Below are positions 25,514-34,466 of a stretch of DNA of 64,000 nucleotides, in pieces. The notes under the pieces were generated by a model. The model was not told the DNA's origin. It did no database searches and was given only the letters and a program-made list of their open reading frames with translations. Origin of the DNA: Rhizobium bangladeshense (lineage in GTDB: Bacteria; Pseudomonadota; Alphaproteobacteria; Rhizobiales; Rhizobiaceae). Made by a program: the position numbers and the translations under genes. Position 1 is the first letter of the stretch. Each line of letters opens with the position of its first letter. The stretch spans positions 62,001-126,000 of the forward strand of contig NZ_LYPL01000005.1 of the NCBI RefSeq assembly GCF_001662075.1, given 5' to 3'.

Positions 25514-26643
25514 CCACCCAGCGCATCCGCGACTTTCTCGCAACCCGACGTCCCGACGGTCCCTGCCTCGTGGTTGACCTCGATGTCGTTCGCGACAATT
25601 TCCACGCCTTCCGTCACGCCATGCCGGACAGTGCCATCTACTACGCCGTCAAGGCCAACCCGGCTCCTGAGGTGCTGAAGCTGCTCGCAGGCCTCGGCTC
25701 CAATTTCGATTGTGCATCCGTTGCCGAAATCGAAATGGCGCTCGAAGCCGGCGCGACCGCTGCCCGCATCTCCTTCGGCAACACGATCAAGAAGGAACGC
25801 GACGTCGCCCGCGCGCATGCGCTCGGCGTCAGCCTCTTTGCGGTCGACAGCCACGAGGAAGTCGAGAAGATCTCGCGCGCCGCTCCCGGCGCCCGCGTCT
25901 TCTGCCGCGTGCTGACCGATGGCGAAGGCGCCGAATGGCCGCTGTCGCGCAAGTTCGGCTGCGTTCCGCAGATGGCCGTCGACGTTCTCGTCTACGCCCA
26001 TCAGCTCGGCCTGCAGTCCTACGGCGTCTCGTTCCATGTCGGTTCGCAGATGACCAAGGTCGATGCCTGGGATTCGGCACTTGCCGATGCCAAGCGCGTC
26101 TTCGTATCGCTCGCCAAGCAGGGCATCCACCTGCAGATGGTCAACATGGGCGGTGGCTTCCCGACCAAGTATCTGCGCGACGTTCCGTCCGCAGAAGCTT
26201 ACGGCAAGTCGATCTACCAGGCGCTGCGCACGCATTTCGGCAACCAGATCCCGCAGACGATCATCGAGCCGGGCCGCGGCATGGTCGGCAATGCCGGCGT
26301 CATCAAGGCTGAAGTCGTTCTGATTTCGAAGAAGTCGGACAATGACGATGCCCGTTGGGTCTTCCTCGACATCGGCAAGTTCGGCGGTCTCGCCGAGACG
26401 ATGGACGAAGCCATCCGCTATCCGATCCGCACGGAGCACGACGGCGACGAGATGGAGCCCTGCGTCATCGCCGGCCCGACCTGCGATTCGGCCGACGTGC
26501 TCTACGAGAAGAACCTCTATCCGCTGCCGATCTCCCTTTCGATCGGCGACGAGGTCCTGATCGAAGGCACCGGCGCCTATACGACGACCTATTCGGCGGT
26601 CGCTTTCAACGGTTTCGAGCCGCTGAAGGCCTACGTCATCTAA
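25510..26643 (+). CDS. Ornithine (lysine/ornithine) decarboxylase, PLP fold III
   Basis: This 377-residue cytoplasmic enzyme decarboxylates ornithine (perhaps also lysine) to putrescine (or cadaverine), the entry to polyamine synthesis. It is the short eukaryote-like type III fold. The PLP lysine is Lys48 in YAVKANP, the glycine-rich phosphate loop is MVNMGGGFPTKY, EPGRGMVG follows, and the catalytic Cys is near 325 in GPTCDSAD. ATG 25510 is chosen because the family starts there; the longer open frame upstream has different composition. Control is likely at two levels, by the divergent LysR protein and by the structured leader. An acetyltransferase gene follows after 94 bases. Confidence 0.92.
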   Translation: MTTQRIRDFLATRRPDGPCLVVDLDVVRDNFHAFRHAMPDSAIYYAVKANPAPEVLKLLAGLGSNFDCASVAEIEMALEAGATAARISFGNTIKKERDVARAHALGVSLFAVDSHEEVEKISRAAPGARVFCRVLTDGEGAEWPLSRKFGCVPQMAVDVLVYAHQLGLQSYGVSFHVGSQMTKVDAWDSALADAKRVFVSLAKQGIHLQMVNMGGGFPTKYLRDVPSAEAYGKSIYQALRTHFGNQIPQTIIEPGRGMVGNAGVIKAEVVLISKKSDNDDARWVFLDIGKFGGLAETMDEAIRYPIRTEHDGDEMEPCVIAGPTCDSADVLYEKNLYPLPISLSIGDEVLIEGTGAYTTTYSAVAFNGFEPLKAYVI

Positions 26644-26657
26644 GGTCGTTTCCGTCG

Positions 26658-26677
26658 GCCCCGTAACCAGCCGGGGC
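26658..26677 (+). terminator. Weak hairpin after ODC
   Basis: GCCCCG and CGGGGC (26658-26663, 26672-26677) form a 6-bp stem with an eight-base loop. A U-rich run is absent directly after it, so it may be only a partial terminator. Confidence 0.35.
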
Positions 26678-26737
26678 GGCAACTTCACAATTTTCCTTCA
26701 TCGCCGCTGATAACGGTATTGGGTACGGGAGGCCAAG

Positions 26738-27328
26738 GTGGCCGCTGTTCTTGATTCTGTCCGCGCATTCTTTGCGCCCACCACGTTTGCCATCGACGCC
26801 GAAAATCCCTCGGATGTCGTTGCCCGTGAAAACCTGCTCGACCGCGTCATGGGGCCAGATCGCCGCAAGAAGTCATCGGAGAAGATCCGTCGCAACCGTG
26901 TTCCGGCCGAGGGCCTGGCACTTGTCGCGCGTGATCGCGATGGTCATGTCATCGGCTCGGTGCGGCTCTGGAACATCGAGGCCGGCGTCAACGATGCAGG
27001 CACGCCGATCAATGCGCTGCTGCTCGGCCCGCTCGCCGTCGATTCCCATCACGGCGGCAAGGGCATCGGCGCGGCGCTCATGCGCGCGGCGATCCTCGAG
27101 GCGAAGAACCGCGGCCATGGCGCTGTCCTGCTCGTCGGCGACGCCGCCTATTACGAGCGTTTCGGCTTTTTCGCCGAAAAGGCTCGCCATCTCGTCATGC
27201 CGGGTCCGTTCGAACGCTCGCGCTTTCTTGCGCTCGAGCTTACGGAAGGCTGGCTTGACGGCGCGGCCGGCATGATCGTCCCGTCCGGGCGCATGCTGGC
27301 CGGCGCGCCGGTTCGCCGCGCCGCCTAA
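26738..27328 (+). CDS. GNAT-family N-acetyltransferase
   Basis: A 196-residue COG3153-type acetyltransferase. The acetyl-CoA site is in LGPLAVDSHHGGKGIGAALM (about 98-117), with the usual Q/RxxGxG/A replaced by GGKGIG, and GDAAYYERFGF follows as the late motif. The start is GTG 26738 with GGGAGG five bases upstream. It lies 94 bases after ornithine decarboxylase on the same strand. Acetylation of a polyamine is therefore conceivable, but this family has many substrates and context is the only support. Confidence 0.85.
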   Translation: MAAVLDSVRAFFAPTTFAIDAENPSDVVARENLLDRVMGPDRRKKSSEKIRRNRVPAEGLALVARDRDGHVIGSVRLWNIEAGVNDAGTPINALLLGPLAVDSHHGGKGIGAALMRAAILEAKNRGHGAVLLVGDAAYYERFGFFAEKARHLVMPGPFERSRFLALELTEGWLDGAAGMIVPSGRMLAGAPVRRAA

Positions 27329-27551
27329 CCCATCGGCTGGCCGGGGTCGGACATTCTTCCTCCGGCCGGCAATCCCGCTCCGCTTGACCATGCAGGCAGG
27401 CGGGCCTGCCGTGGTCGCGGCGCGGATTGTCTTCCCGCCCGGTGGCGTGGACGAAGCGGGCACCGCGTCCCCCGGTGCACTGGCAACACAATCGCGTGAA
27501 AAATGCGGTCGGCCCGCGACCCTGTCGCGGCAATACCTTATCTTGCCCCGC

Positions 27552-28580
27552 ATGGTCCGCGCTCTCTTGCTGCTGTTTTTCTTTTTTCTGTCGCTTGCCG
27601 CAGCGGCGCCGGCTGCCGCCCAGAGCACGGCCCGCGCCGTCACCGGGCTTGGTCCGCGTCTCGATCGGGCGGCCAGCGACCCGGCGATGCGGCCGCTTAA
27701 AACGGTGATCGTCTCGCGCGGGGGACGCGTGCTTGCCGAACGCGGCTTCCGCGGACATTCTCCGGCGGAATCGGCCAATATCAAATCCGCTTCGAAAGCG
27801 ATCGTTTCGGCGCTTGTCGGCATCGCTATCGGCAAAGGCCTGCTTGAGGGACCGGATCAGAAGATCGCGCCGATCCTGAAAGCCGATCTGCCTGAAACAC
27901 CGGATCCGCGTCTCAACGACATCACCATCGGTAATCTTCTCTCCATGCAGGCGGGGCTCGATCGCATGTCCGGACCGAATTACGGCCGCTGGGTCTCCTC
28001 GCGCAACTGGGTGCGTTTTGCGCTTTCGCAGCCTTTCGTCGATCGGCCCGGCGGCGAAATGCTCTATTCCACCGCGTCAACGCATCTGCTTTCGGCCATT
28101 CTCACCAGGGTCGGCCGCCGCTCGACGCTGGCGTTGGCGCGCGATTGGCTCGGTCCGGTCGAGGGTTTTCGCATCGGCGCATGGGAGCAGGATCCGCAGG
28201 GCATCTATCTCGGCGGCAATCAGATGGCGATGAGCGCGCGGTCCTTGCTTGCCTTCGGCGAACTCTATCGCAACGGCGGCAAGACCGCCGAAGGCCGCCA
28301 GGTCGTCCCCGGGGACTGGGTCTCCCAGTCATGGCAGCAGCGGACCAACTCACGCTTCTCCGGCGATGAATATGGCTATGGCTGGTTCACCCGGCAGATC
28401 GGCGGCGAGAAGGTGCACTTTGCCTGGGGCTATGGCGGTCAGATGCTTTATATCGTGCCGTCGCTCGATCTGACGGTCGTCATGACTTCCGAGGAGAGCG
28501 GCCCCTCGGCGCGAAACGGCTACAGGGATCTGCTGCACGGCCTGCTGGCGGATATCATCGGCGCGGTGCGGGCCGCTTGA
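27552..28580 (+). CDS. Secreted serine hydrolase, class C beta-lactamase family
   Basis: A 342-residue exported protein. The signal peptide has a very hydrophobic Leu/Phe core (residues 4-22), cleaved near AAAQS. The beta-lactamase/D,D-peptidase-like domain has the SxxK motif SASK (about 77-80), a YST in place of YxN (LYSTASTHLL, about 173-182) and HFAWGYGG (about 295-302) as the third motif. Proteins of this COG1680 group are esterases or peptidases rather than proven beta-lactamases. No clear Shine-Dalgarno sequence is visible before ATG 27552; the upstream open frame lacks a signal peptide. No partner gene is seen. Confidence 0.85.
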   Translation: MVRALLLLFFFFLSLAAAAPAAAQSTARAVTGLGPRLDRAASDPAMRPLKTVIVSRGGRVLAERGFRGHSPAESANIKSASKAIVSALVGIAIGKGLLEGPDQKIAPILKADLPETPDPRLNDITIGNLLSMQAGLDRMSGPNYGRWVSSRNWVRFALSQPFVDRPGGEMLYSTASTHLLSAILTRVGRRSTLALARDWLGPVEGFRIGAWEQDPQGIYLGGNQMAMSARSLLAFGELYRNGGKTAEGRQVVPGDWVSQSWQQRTNSRFSGDEYGYGWFTRQIGGEKVHFAWGYGGQMLYIVPSLDLTVVMTSEESGPSARNGYRDLLHGLLADIIGAVRAA

Positions 28581-28670
28581 AAAAACGGTGATCGATAAAT
28601 TTTTAGCAAAGCCTCCAATCAAACCGCAAAAAGCTTCCTGTAGGGTCCGCGAGAATTTCGGGAAAGCGTC

Positions 28671-29828
28671 ATGCTGCTGGATCTCAGGACGATCTATTTC
28701 ATTGTTGCCGTGAGCTGTTTCGTGCTGGGCATTCTCCAGCTTGCAGCCTATGCGACTGGGCGCTTCGACAGGTGGCCACTCTGCTGGGGTTTAAGCAACC
28801 TGCTTGTCGGCGTCGGATCCTTCCTCGTCGCGCTGCGCGGTATCGTTCCCTATTCGGTTTCGGTCGACGGCGGCAATATCGTCACCATCGCCGGCTACAT
28901 GCTGATGTTCTTTGCCGTGCGCATCTTTTCCAGACGGGGTCTCGACCAGCGCTATTTCTGGCTTGCGATCTTGCTCGTCAGCGTGCCTGTCGTGCTTATC
29001 GTCAGCGACCCCACCGCGGTATCGGCAAGGCTCCTCTATGTCTCCGTCATCTGCTGCCTCTGCGATCTTGCCATTGCGAGGGAAGCCGTTAGCATCGTCC
29101 GGCGCGAAAGGCTTTATTCGGCAGCCCTGCTTGTCGGCCTCTACATTTGCACAGCGATGATTTTTGCCGCGCGCAGCATTCTTGCGGCAACCGGAGAGAT
29201 CGGCGGGCCGGATCCTTTCGGCGGCAGCGTGGCTCATAGCTGGATGGCGGTGTCGGCCGTCGCCTTCATCATGCTGCGCAGCATGGCCATGGTGCTGATG
29301 GCGGCCGAGCGCGGCCGAAATCAGCTGACCGAACTCGCTCATCACGATCCGCTGACCGGCGCGCTCAATCGCGGGGGACTTGCCCAGCGTCTGCCCGCTC
29401 TCGGCTCCCAGCCGGTTTCGCTGCTGATCATCGATATCGATCATTTCAAGCAGCTGAACGATAGGCACGGCCATGCCGCCGGCGACGAGATCCTGCGGCT
29501 CTTTGTCAATGTTTCGAGAAACATCATGCAGCCCCATGATCTGCTCGCCCGGCAAGGCGGCGATGAGTTTCTGGCGGTGCTGAAAAAGGCTTCCCAAGAA
29601 GAGGCGGTAGCGATCGCCGAGCGCATTCGTCTCACCTTCGCAGCCGCCGTCATGCAACTGCCGGATCTGGCCGTCTTTCCGACGCTGAGCATCGGTGTCG
29701 CCGCGCGCACACAAAGCGACGAGGATTTCGAGCGGTTGGTCCACAAGGCGGATGAAGCGCTTTATCGCTCGAAGCGCGAAGGCCGCAACCGCGTCGAAGC
29801 TTTTTGGGAAGGTCAGCAGGCGGCGTAA
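28671..29828 (+). CDS. Membrane-bound GGDEF diguanylate cyclase
   Basis: A 385-residue protein with an N-terminal block of about six TM helices (5-205), without a recognised sensor domain, and a C-terminal GGDEF domain (about 215-380). The cyclase landmarks are complete: HHDPLTGALNRGGL, IDIDHFKQLNDRHGH and the active site RQGGDEF (GGDEF near 296-300). ADEALYRSKREGRNRV closes the domain. It is therefore expected to make c-di-GMP. No RxxD inhibitory site is evident just before the GGDEF. It is convergent with cysE. Confidence 0.92.
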   Translation: MLLDLRTIYFIVAVSCFVLGILQLAAYATGRFDRWPLCWGLSNLLVGVGSFLVALRGIVPYSVSVDGGNIVTIAGYMLMFFAVRIFSRRGLDQRYFWLAILLVSVPVVLIVSDPTAVSARLLYVSVICCLCDLAIAREAVSIVRRERLYSAALLVGLYICTAMIFAARSILAATGEIGGPDPFGGSVAHSWMAVSAVAFIMLRSMAMVLMAAERGRNQLTELAHHDPLTGALNRGGLAQRLPALGSQPVSLLIIDIDHFKQLNDRHGHAAGDEILRLFVNVSRNIMQPHDLLARQGGDEFLAVLKKASQEEAVAIAERIRLTFAAAVMQLPDLAVFPTLSIGVAARTQSDEDFERLVHKADEALYRSKREGRNRVEAFWEGQQAA

Positions 29829-29836
29829 CGAAGCAT

Positions 29837-30655
29837 CTAGATATTCTGATCCATCGTTTCGGCCGGGATTTCATCGGCGCGGTGAATGCGCACAACGGTG
29901 GCCGGCACGCCGGCGACCGTGCAATGTTCGGGAACCGGCTTCAGTACGACGCTGCCGGCGGCGATCTTGCTGAAGGCGCCGATTTCGATATTGCCGAGGA
30001 TCTTGGCGCCGGCGCCGATCATCACGCCGTGGCGGATCTTCGGGTGCCGGTCGCCGGTTTCCTTGCCGGTGCCGCCGAGCGTCACATTCTGCAGAATCGA
30101 TACTTCGTCCTCGATCACTGCGGTTTCGCCGATGACAATGCCCGAGCCATGATCGAGCATGATGGAAGCGCCGATCCGTGCGGCCGGATGGATATCCGGG
30201 CCGAAGACCCGCGAGGCAAGATTGGCGAGCCAGGTGGCGATTTCCGGCCGGCCGGCGCTCCAGAGCGCGTGGGCGATGCGGTGCGTCTGCAGCGCATGAA
30301 AACCCTTAAGGTTGAGAAGCGCGTGCAAGAACGTCGTGCAGGCCGGGTCGCGCTCGCGCACGGCTGCGAGATCGGCCTCGATCTTCCACATGATATCGTC
30401 GGTGAGAGTGGAGAGGATAAGATCGAACAGATTGCCTGTTTCCACCTGCGTTACCGACAGCCGCGCCGCCAGCACCCGGGCGATGATCTCATTGTTGCCG
30501 GTGGCATCCGTTACCTCTGTGGCCAGCAGCCGTCGCAAGATCGGCTCGCGCACGGCAAGTTCGGCCGCCTCGGCGCGGATCACCGCCCAGACGGAGGCGT
30601 TGTCCACGGACGGTGGCTGTTGTTCGGCCAAACCGTGGCCGGTGGATTTCGGCAT
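29837..30655 (-). CDS. cysE: Serine O-acetyltransferase
   Basis: CysE acetylates L-serine with acetyl-CoA, the first step to cysteine. The 272-residue protein has the helical SATase N-terminal domain (about 18-130) and the left-handed beta-helix of hexapeptide repeats (about 150-240; IGASIMLDHGSGIVIGET, VSILQNVTLGGTGKE, GAGAKILGNIEIG). The Asp-His pair of the active site lies in HPAARIG/LDHGSG. I chose ATG 30655, which has GAGGAAA at a good distance; an in-frame ATG 20 codons earlier lacks a ribosome site. The WD40 gene lies 76 bases upstream on the same strand. Confidence 0.92.
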   Translation of the reverse strand: MPKSTGHGLAEQQPPSVDNASVWAVIRAEAAELAVREPILRRLLATEVTDATGNNEIIARVLAARLSVTQVETGNLFDLILSTLTDDIMWKIEADLAAVRERDPACTTFLHALLNLKGFHALQTHRIAHALWSAGRPEIATWLANLASRVFGPDIHPAARIGASIMLDHGSGIVIGETAVIEDEVSILQNVTLGGTGKETGDRHPKIRHGVMIGAGAKILGNIEIGAFSKIAAGSVVLKPVPEHCTVAGVPATVVRIHRADEIPAETMDQNI

Positions 30656-30731
30656 TCCCGTTTCCTCTGTCAGCGACAGCGCAGCCGCTTCCTGCGCGCG
30701 GTTCATGTCGCCCATTGCCGGTAACAGGAAC

Positions 30732-31721
30732 TCACGCCGAAATATCGATGACGCCGCAATCGCCGGCTTCGGAGGCGAAAGCGAGCAGCTTGCCGTTTGC
30801 GCTCCAGCTCATCGCCGTGATCGCGCCCTTGCCGGGGCGGCGCAGCAGCGCTTCCTTGCTGTCGGCGATGCGTACGGCGAGAATCATGCCGTCGATGAAG
30901 CCGATGGCAAGAATGTCTTCCAACGGATGGAATTTCACCGAGGTCGCCATGATATTGGCGCGCGTGCCGAGTTCGAGCGGCGCCTTGCCCATCGGCCCGT
31001 CCTTGCCCTGGAAGGGCCAGACGATGGCTGCGGGCGCGCCTGATGAGGCGAGCCATTTGCCCTTCACTGACCAGGACAGCGATTTCACCTTGGCTGGATA
31101 GCCGGTCATGCGCATGTGCCGGGCCTCGGCGCCGGGTTTGCTGTCGAGCTTCCAGCCGTGCAGGGCATTTTCCTGCATCGAGGTAACGAGAAAGTTGCCG
31201 TCAGGCGAGAAGGTGACTCCGGTATGCGCGCCCTTCCATTCGAGATCGACCGCTTTGGCGCTCGTGCCGACCCAGTGCAGCGACACGCCGTTGTAACGGG
31301 CGGCGGCGATGCGCAGGCCCTTCGGCGCGAAGGCGATGCCTTCGACCGTGCGTTCCTCCGGAAATTCCTTGGTGGTGCCGTCGGCGAGCCTAACGAGCGA
31401 GCTCTTGCCGTAAGAATAGGCGACGGCGCCCTGCGGGCCGGCAGCGACCTGCGAGATCCACTTCCGCGGCGCCGTTGCAAGTTCGCTGACGCTGCCATCC
31501 GCGGCAATGCGAAGAACCTTGCCGTCCTCGCCGCCGGATATCAGGCTTTCGCTATAAGGATCGCGGATGGCAGTGAGCATGCCCTGATGGGCTTCGCAAA
31601 CCTTCTCGCCGCCGTCCAGCCGGTGAAACGTGCCGTTTGCGTTTGCGAAGAAGGGGATGTCACCTAAAAATTCGACGGCCAGAACGTGGCCGTCGAGATC
31701 AAGCGGTGCAACTGTCGGCAT
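30732..31721 (-). CDS. WD40-repeat beta-propeller protein linked to CobW GTPase
   Basis: A 329-residue cytoplasmic protein with no signal peptide, composed of WD40-like blades. Recognisable blade ends include LISGGEDGKVLRI, GVTFSPDGNFLVTS with GWKL, SLSWSVKGKWLASSG with IVWPF, and AMSWSANGKLLAFASEAGDCGVIDI. Its ATG overlaps the stop of the upstream COG0523 GTPase by one base, so the two are co-translated. Beta-propellers are protein-binding platforms; here it may serve as the GTPase's partner or client adaptor in metal delivery. That is inference from the tight linkage. Confidence 0.85.
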   Translation of the reverse strand: MPTVAPLDLDGHVLAVEFLGDIPFFANANGTFHRLDGGEKVCEAHQGMLTAIRDPYSESLISGGEDGKVLRIAADGSVSELATAPRKWISQVAAGPQGAVAYSYGKSSLVRLADGTTKEFPEERTVEGIAFAPKGLRIAAARYNGVSLHWVGTSAKAVDLEWKGAHTGVTFSPDGNFLVTSMQENALHGWKLDSKPGAEARHMRMTGYPAKVKSLSWSVKGKWLASSGAPAAIVWPFQGKDGPMGKAPLELGTRANIMATSVKFHPLEDILAIGFIDGMILAVRIADSKEALLRRPGKGAITAMSWSANGKLLAFASEAGDCGVIDISA

Positions 31722-32815
31722 CAGGCGGCTGCCTCGCAGGCCTTGAAGGAGGCCTCGAGCTTTTCGCGGTCGAGATCGCGGCCGATGAAGACGAGACGGC
31801 TTTCATGCTTCTCGCCGTCCTTCCAAGGCCGCTGATGATCGCCCTCGATGATCATGTGCACGCCCTGGACGACGTAACGCTCGGGATCGTCCTTGAAGGC
31901 GATGATGCCCTTAAGGCGTAGAATATTCGGGCCCTGAACCTGGGTGATCTTCTGGATCCAGGGGAAGAAGCGCTCCGGGTTCATCTCGCCGCCGCGCAGC
32001 GACACCGACTGCACCGTCACATCATGGATCGCCGACATCGCGCCATGATGATGATGGTCATGGTCGTGATGGTGATGGTCGTGATCACCATGCTGATGAT
32101 CGTGATCATGATGATGATCGCAATCCGGGCCGCAGACATGATCGTCATGGCCGTGTTCGAGGAAATGCGGATCGTTTTCGAGTGCGCGCTCCAGGTTGAA
32201 GGCGCCTTGGTCGAGCACGCGGGCGAGGTCGACGCCCGAGCGGCTGGTCTTGTAAACGCGAGCGGCCGGGTTGATGGCGCGGACGATGTCTTCGATCACA
32301 TCAAGTTCTTCCGCAGTCACCAGGTCGCTCTTGTTGATGACGACGACGTCGGCGAAGGCGATCTGGTCTTCGGCCTCGCGGCTGTCCTTCAGGCGCAGCG
32401 GCAGGTGCTTGGCGTCGACGAGGGCGACAACGGCGTCGAGCTCGGTCTTGGCGCGCACGTCGTCATCCATGAAGAAGGTCTGGGCGACCGGCACCGGGTC
32501 GGCAAGGCCCGTCGTTTCGACGATAATGCCGTCGAAACGGCCGGGACGGCGCATCAGGCCTTCGACGACGCGGATCAGGTCGCCGCGCACCGTGCAACAG
32601 ACGCAGCCATTGTTCATCTCGTAGATTTCTTCATCCGACTCGACGATCAGGTCATTGTCGATGCCGATCTCGCCGAATTCATTGACGATGACAGCATATT
32701 TCTTGCCATGATTTTCCGACAGGATGCGGTTGAGCAACGTCGTCTTGCCGGCACCGAGATAACCGGTGAGCACGGTGACGGGAATGGGCTTTTGGGTGGC
32801 AGTCGCGTCGGTCAT
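31721..32815 (-). CDS. CobW/COG0523 GTP-dependent metallochaperone with His-rich tract
   Basis: A 364-residue G3E GTPase thought to deliver a metal, usually zinc, to client proteins. The Walker A is GYLGAGKT (18-25), the metal-binding CxCC motif GCVCC is at 70-74 and the GTP base motif NKSD is at 161-164. A long metal-binding insert at 221-257 is mostly His and Asp and contains CGPDC (228-232). The C-terminal CobW_C domain (about 265-360; [18 protein letters not shown]) is present. It is the first gene of a unit with the WD40 gene (one-base overlap). A Zur-like dyad and a promoter lie upstream (32882-32927). Confidence 0.93.
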   Translation of the reverse strand: MTDATATQKPIPVTVLTGYLGAGKTTLLNRILSENHGKKYAVIVNEFGEIGIDNDLIVESDEEIYEMNNGCVCCTVRGDLIRVVEGLMRRPGRFDGIIVETTGLADPVPVAQTFFMDDDVRAKTELDAVVALVDAKHLPLRLKDSREAEDQIAFADVVVINKSDLVTAEELDVIEDIVRAINPAARVYKTSRSGVDLARVLDQGAFNLERALENDPHFLEHGHDDHVCGPDCDHHHDHDHQHGDHDHHHHDHDHHHHGAMSAIHDVTVQSVSLRGGEMNPERFFPWIQKITQVQGPNILRLKGIIAFKDDPERYVVQGVHMIIEGDHQRPWKDGEKHESRLVFIGRDLDREKLEASFKACEAAA

Positions 32816-32881
32816 GAGAACCTCTAGGATTGACGTGCGGCCGAGCGGCTTCGGATCGGCTGCTTAAACGGTTGGTCTCAT

Positions 32882-32909
32882 ATAATGGCATGGGCGCGGC
32901 AGTTCAAAG
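32882..32909 (-). promoter_or_regulatory. Candidate promoter of the CobW/WD40 unit
   Basis: On the minus strand, TTGAAC is followed by a 17-base spacer and TATATG. It ends about 65 bases before the CobW ATG. The coordinates are approximate to two or three bases. Confidence 0.45.
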
Positions 32910-32913
32910 GGTT

Positions 32914-32927
32914 TTATAATGTTATAA
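32914..32927. promoter_or_regulatory. Zur-like dyad upstream of CobW
   Basis: TTATAATGTTATAA consists of two TTATAA arms around TG, and contains the half-site ATGTTATAA of Zur operators. It lies a few bases upstream of the candidate -35 element. Zur control is known for many COG0523 genes. Confidence 0.42.
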
Positions 32928-32961
32928 GATCACGTCATCTGCCCGAGCAAATCAGTCGTCT

Positions 32962-33750
32962 TCACCGAAGCTCGCCGACGTCGAAGGCATCGACATCTTC
33001 CAGCAGTTCCACCAGGCCCCTTACCGCATGGGCAATCAGCGCCTCGCCTTTTTCAGCCGTCGCCGCCGCGGCATTGCCCGTTACGCCTTCGGCGTTGAGA
33101 TCCGACATCTTCCAGCCGAAGGCGTGCGGCCCGTAGGCGCGCAGATATTTGAAGCGTTGGGCAAAATCCGTCTGTCGCGAAGGGAAATCTGCAGCCTTCG
33201 CCATATCAACCCTGTCAGGATGAAGCGCCAGCATGACCGAGGTCTCGATGTCGCCGCCATGAATGCCGATCGCCTTTTCCCCGGGCGGGATCACCCCATC
33301 CGGCAGGCCGAAGCGGGTCCAGCTCGTCGCCACGGCCAGCATGGCAAAGCGGATCCGCGCCTCGGTCGCGACGACGGTCATCAGGGGCGAGTTGCCGCCA
33401 TGGGCGTTCAGCATCACCAATTTGCGGATACCCTGCTTGGCCAGGACTTCGGCAATGCCGAGCCAGCGGTGGACCGCCTCGTCGAAAGCGAGCGTCTTCG
33501 TTCCTTCAACATCCATATGCTCTATGGAGTAGCCAACCGATTCGACGGGCAGGAAGGTGACCGGCAGACCGGCGGGCAGGGCTACCTTCAATCGTTGGGC
33601 GATTCCTTGGGCAATTAGCGTGTCGGTTTCGAAGGGCAGGTGAGGGCCGTGCTGCTCATGAGCACCAAGCGGCAGCACGGCGATCGGGTGGCGCGGGGCA
33701 GGGGCCGAGGCAGGGCGCTTCTCGTCGAAGCGGGGCGAAGGCGTCATCAT
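32962..33750 (-). CDS. Creatininase-family metal-dependent amidohydrolase
   Basis: A 262-residue protein of the creatininase/MftE family, which cleaves cyclic amides or peptide-like bonds with two metal ions. Metal-ligand motifs are all visible: LPLGAHEQHGPHLPFETD near 26-43 (Glu, His, Asp), NAHGGN near 115-120 and IHGGDIETS near 163-171. The N-terminal 20 residues are Pro/Ala-rich and unlike the domain. It is upstream of the CobW GTPase on the same strand (146-base gap). A metalloenzyme beside a metallochaperone is suggestive, but the substrate is unknown. Confidence 0.87.
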   Translation of the reverse strand: MMTPSPRFDEKRPASAPAPRHPIAVLPLGAHEQHGPHLPFETDTLIAQGIAQRLKVALPAGLPVTFLPVESVGYSIEHMDVEGTKTLAFDEAVHRWLGIAEVLAKQGIRKLVMLNAHGGNSPLMTVVATEARIRFAMLAVATSWTRFGLPDGVIPPGEKAIGIHGGDIETSVMLALHPDRVDMAKAADFPSRQTDFAQRFKYLRAYGPHAFGWKMSDLNAEGVTGNAAAATAEKGEALIAHAVRGLVELLEDVDAFDVGELR

Positions 33751-33835
33751 CCGGTCGTTGCCTCTTGTTTATGACGAGATCCTGGGCAATGTCATATCGC
33801 AGCGGCGTCGGGGCTTAAAGATCAAAGGGATGGCG

Positions 33836-34348
33836 ATGGGAAAGAAGCATAAGGACGGCAAGAAGAGCAAGTCCAAGAAGAAGGACCAGACGGAGTATAC
33901 GCTCGTCGATCTCTCGCCGGCGCTGACCCAGGCGGCTCGTTCCATGCGTACGGTGCTCTCGCGCAACCTGTTCGAAAGCGGCCTCTATGCCGGCCAGGAC
34001 GGCGTCATTCTCTCGCTCGCCGAGAGCGACGGCATGACGGCGGGCGGGCTTGCCCAAAAGCTCGGCGTCAAGGCGCCGACGATGACCCGCACGATCGGCC
34101 GCATGGAGGCGCAGGGCTTCCTCGAGCGCAAGCCCGACGCCGAGGATGCGCGCCTGACCAAGGTCTATCTTACGGCGCTCGGCCGTGACAGCGTGCGGGC
34201 GATCGAGATGGCGGCCTCGGCTTGCGACAGGCTGGCGACGCTGGAATTTTCAGAAAAGGAAATCCGCAATCTCGTGCGCCTCTTGAAGGCGATCGATGCC
34301 AATCTGCAGGCAGAAGCGCTTCCTTTGGAAGAACATGATGAAGAGTGA
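33836..34348 (+). CDS. MarR-family regulator with lysine-rich N terminus
   Basis: A 170-residue winged-helix regulator. MarR hallmarks are GQDGVILSLAESDGMTAGGL, LAQKLGVKAPTMTRTIGRME (recognition helix) and the wing ERKPDAEDARLTKVYLTALG. The first 17 residues (GKKHKDGKKSKSKKKDQ) are a basic tail not usual in the family, which may add non-specific DNA contact. ATG 33836 has AAAGGG at a good distance; ATG 33830 is also in frame but too close to it. It is divergent from the creatininase gene and may control it, as MarR proteins often act on neighbours. Confidence 0.85.
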   Translation: MGKKHKDGKKSKSKKKDQTEYTLVDLSPALTQAARSMRTVLSRNLFESGLYAGQDGVILSLAESDGMTAGGLAQKLGVKAPTMTRTIGRMEAQGFLERKPDAEDARLTKVYLTALGRDSVRAIEMAASACDRLATLEFSEKEIRNLVRLLKAIDANLQAEALPLEEHDEE

Positions 34349-34466
34349 AATTTCGCTGAAAGACGAATTGCCTCCGCCTGTTAAATCTTTTAATTAAACA
34401 TTTTAAGGGACCGCGCCGGTTTTCCGACGCGGTCTGCTGTCTTGCGTGCTGCCTGGAGGAGGACAC

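Noticed and set aside
34389-34398. TTTAATTAAA palindrome before the LacI gene at 34467
   Set aside because: Short, AT-only and without the CpG centre of LacI-type operators; likely part of an AT-rich promoter.
34409-34434. GACCGCG...CGCGGTC hairpin after the MarR gene as a terminator
   Set aside because: The loop is 12 bases and no T-run follows, so I could not support a terminator.
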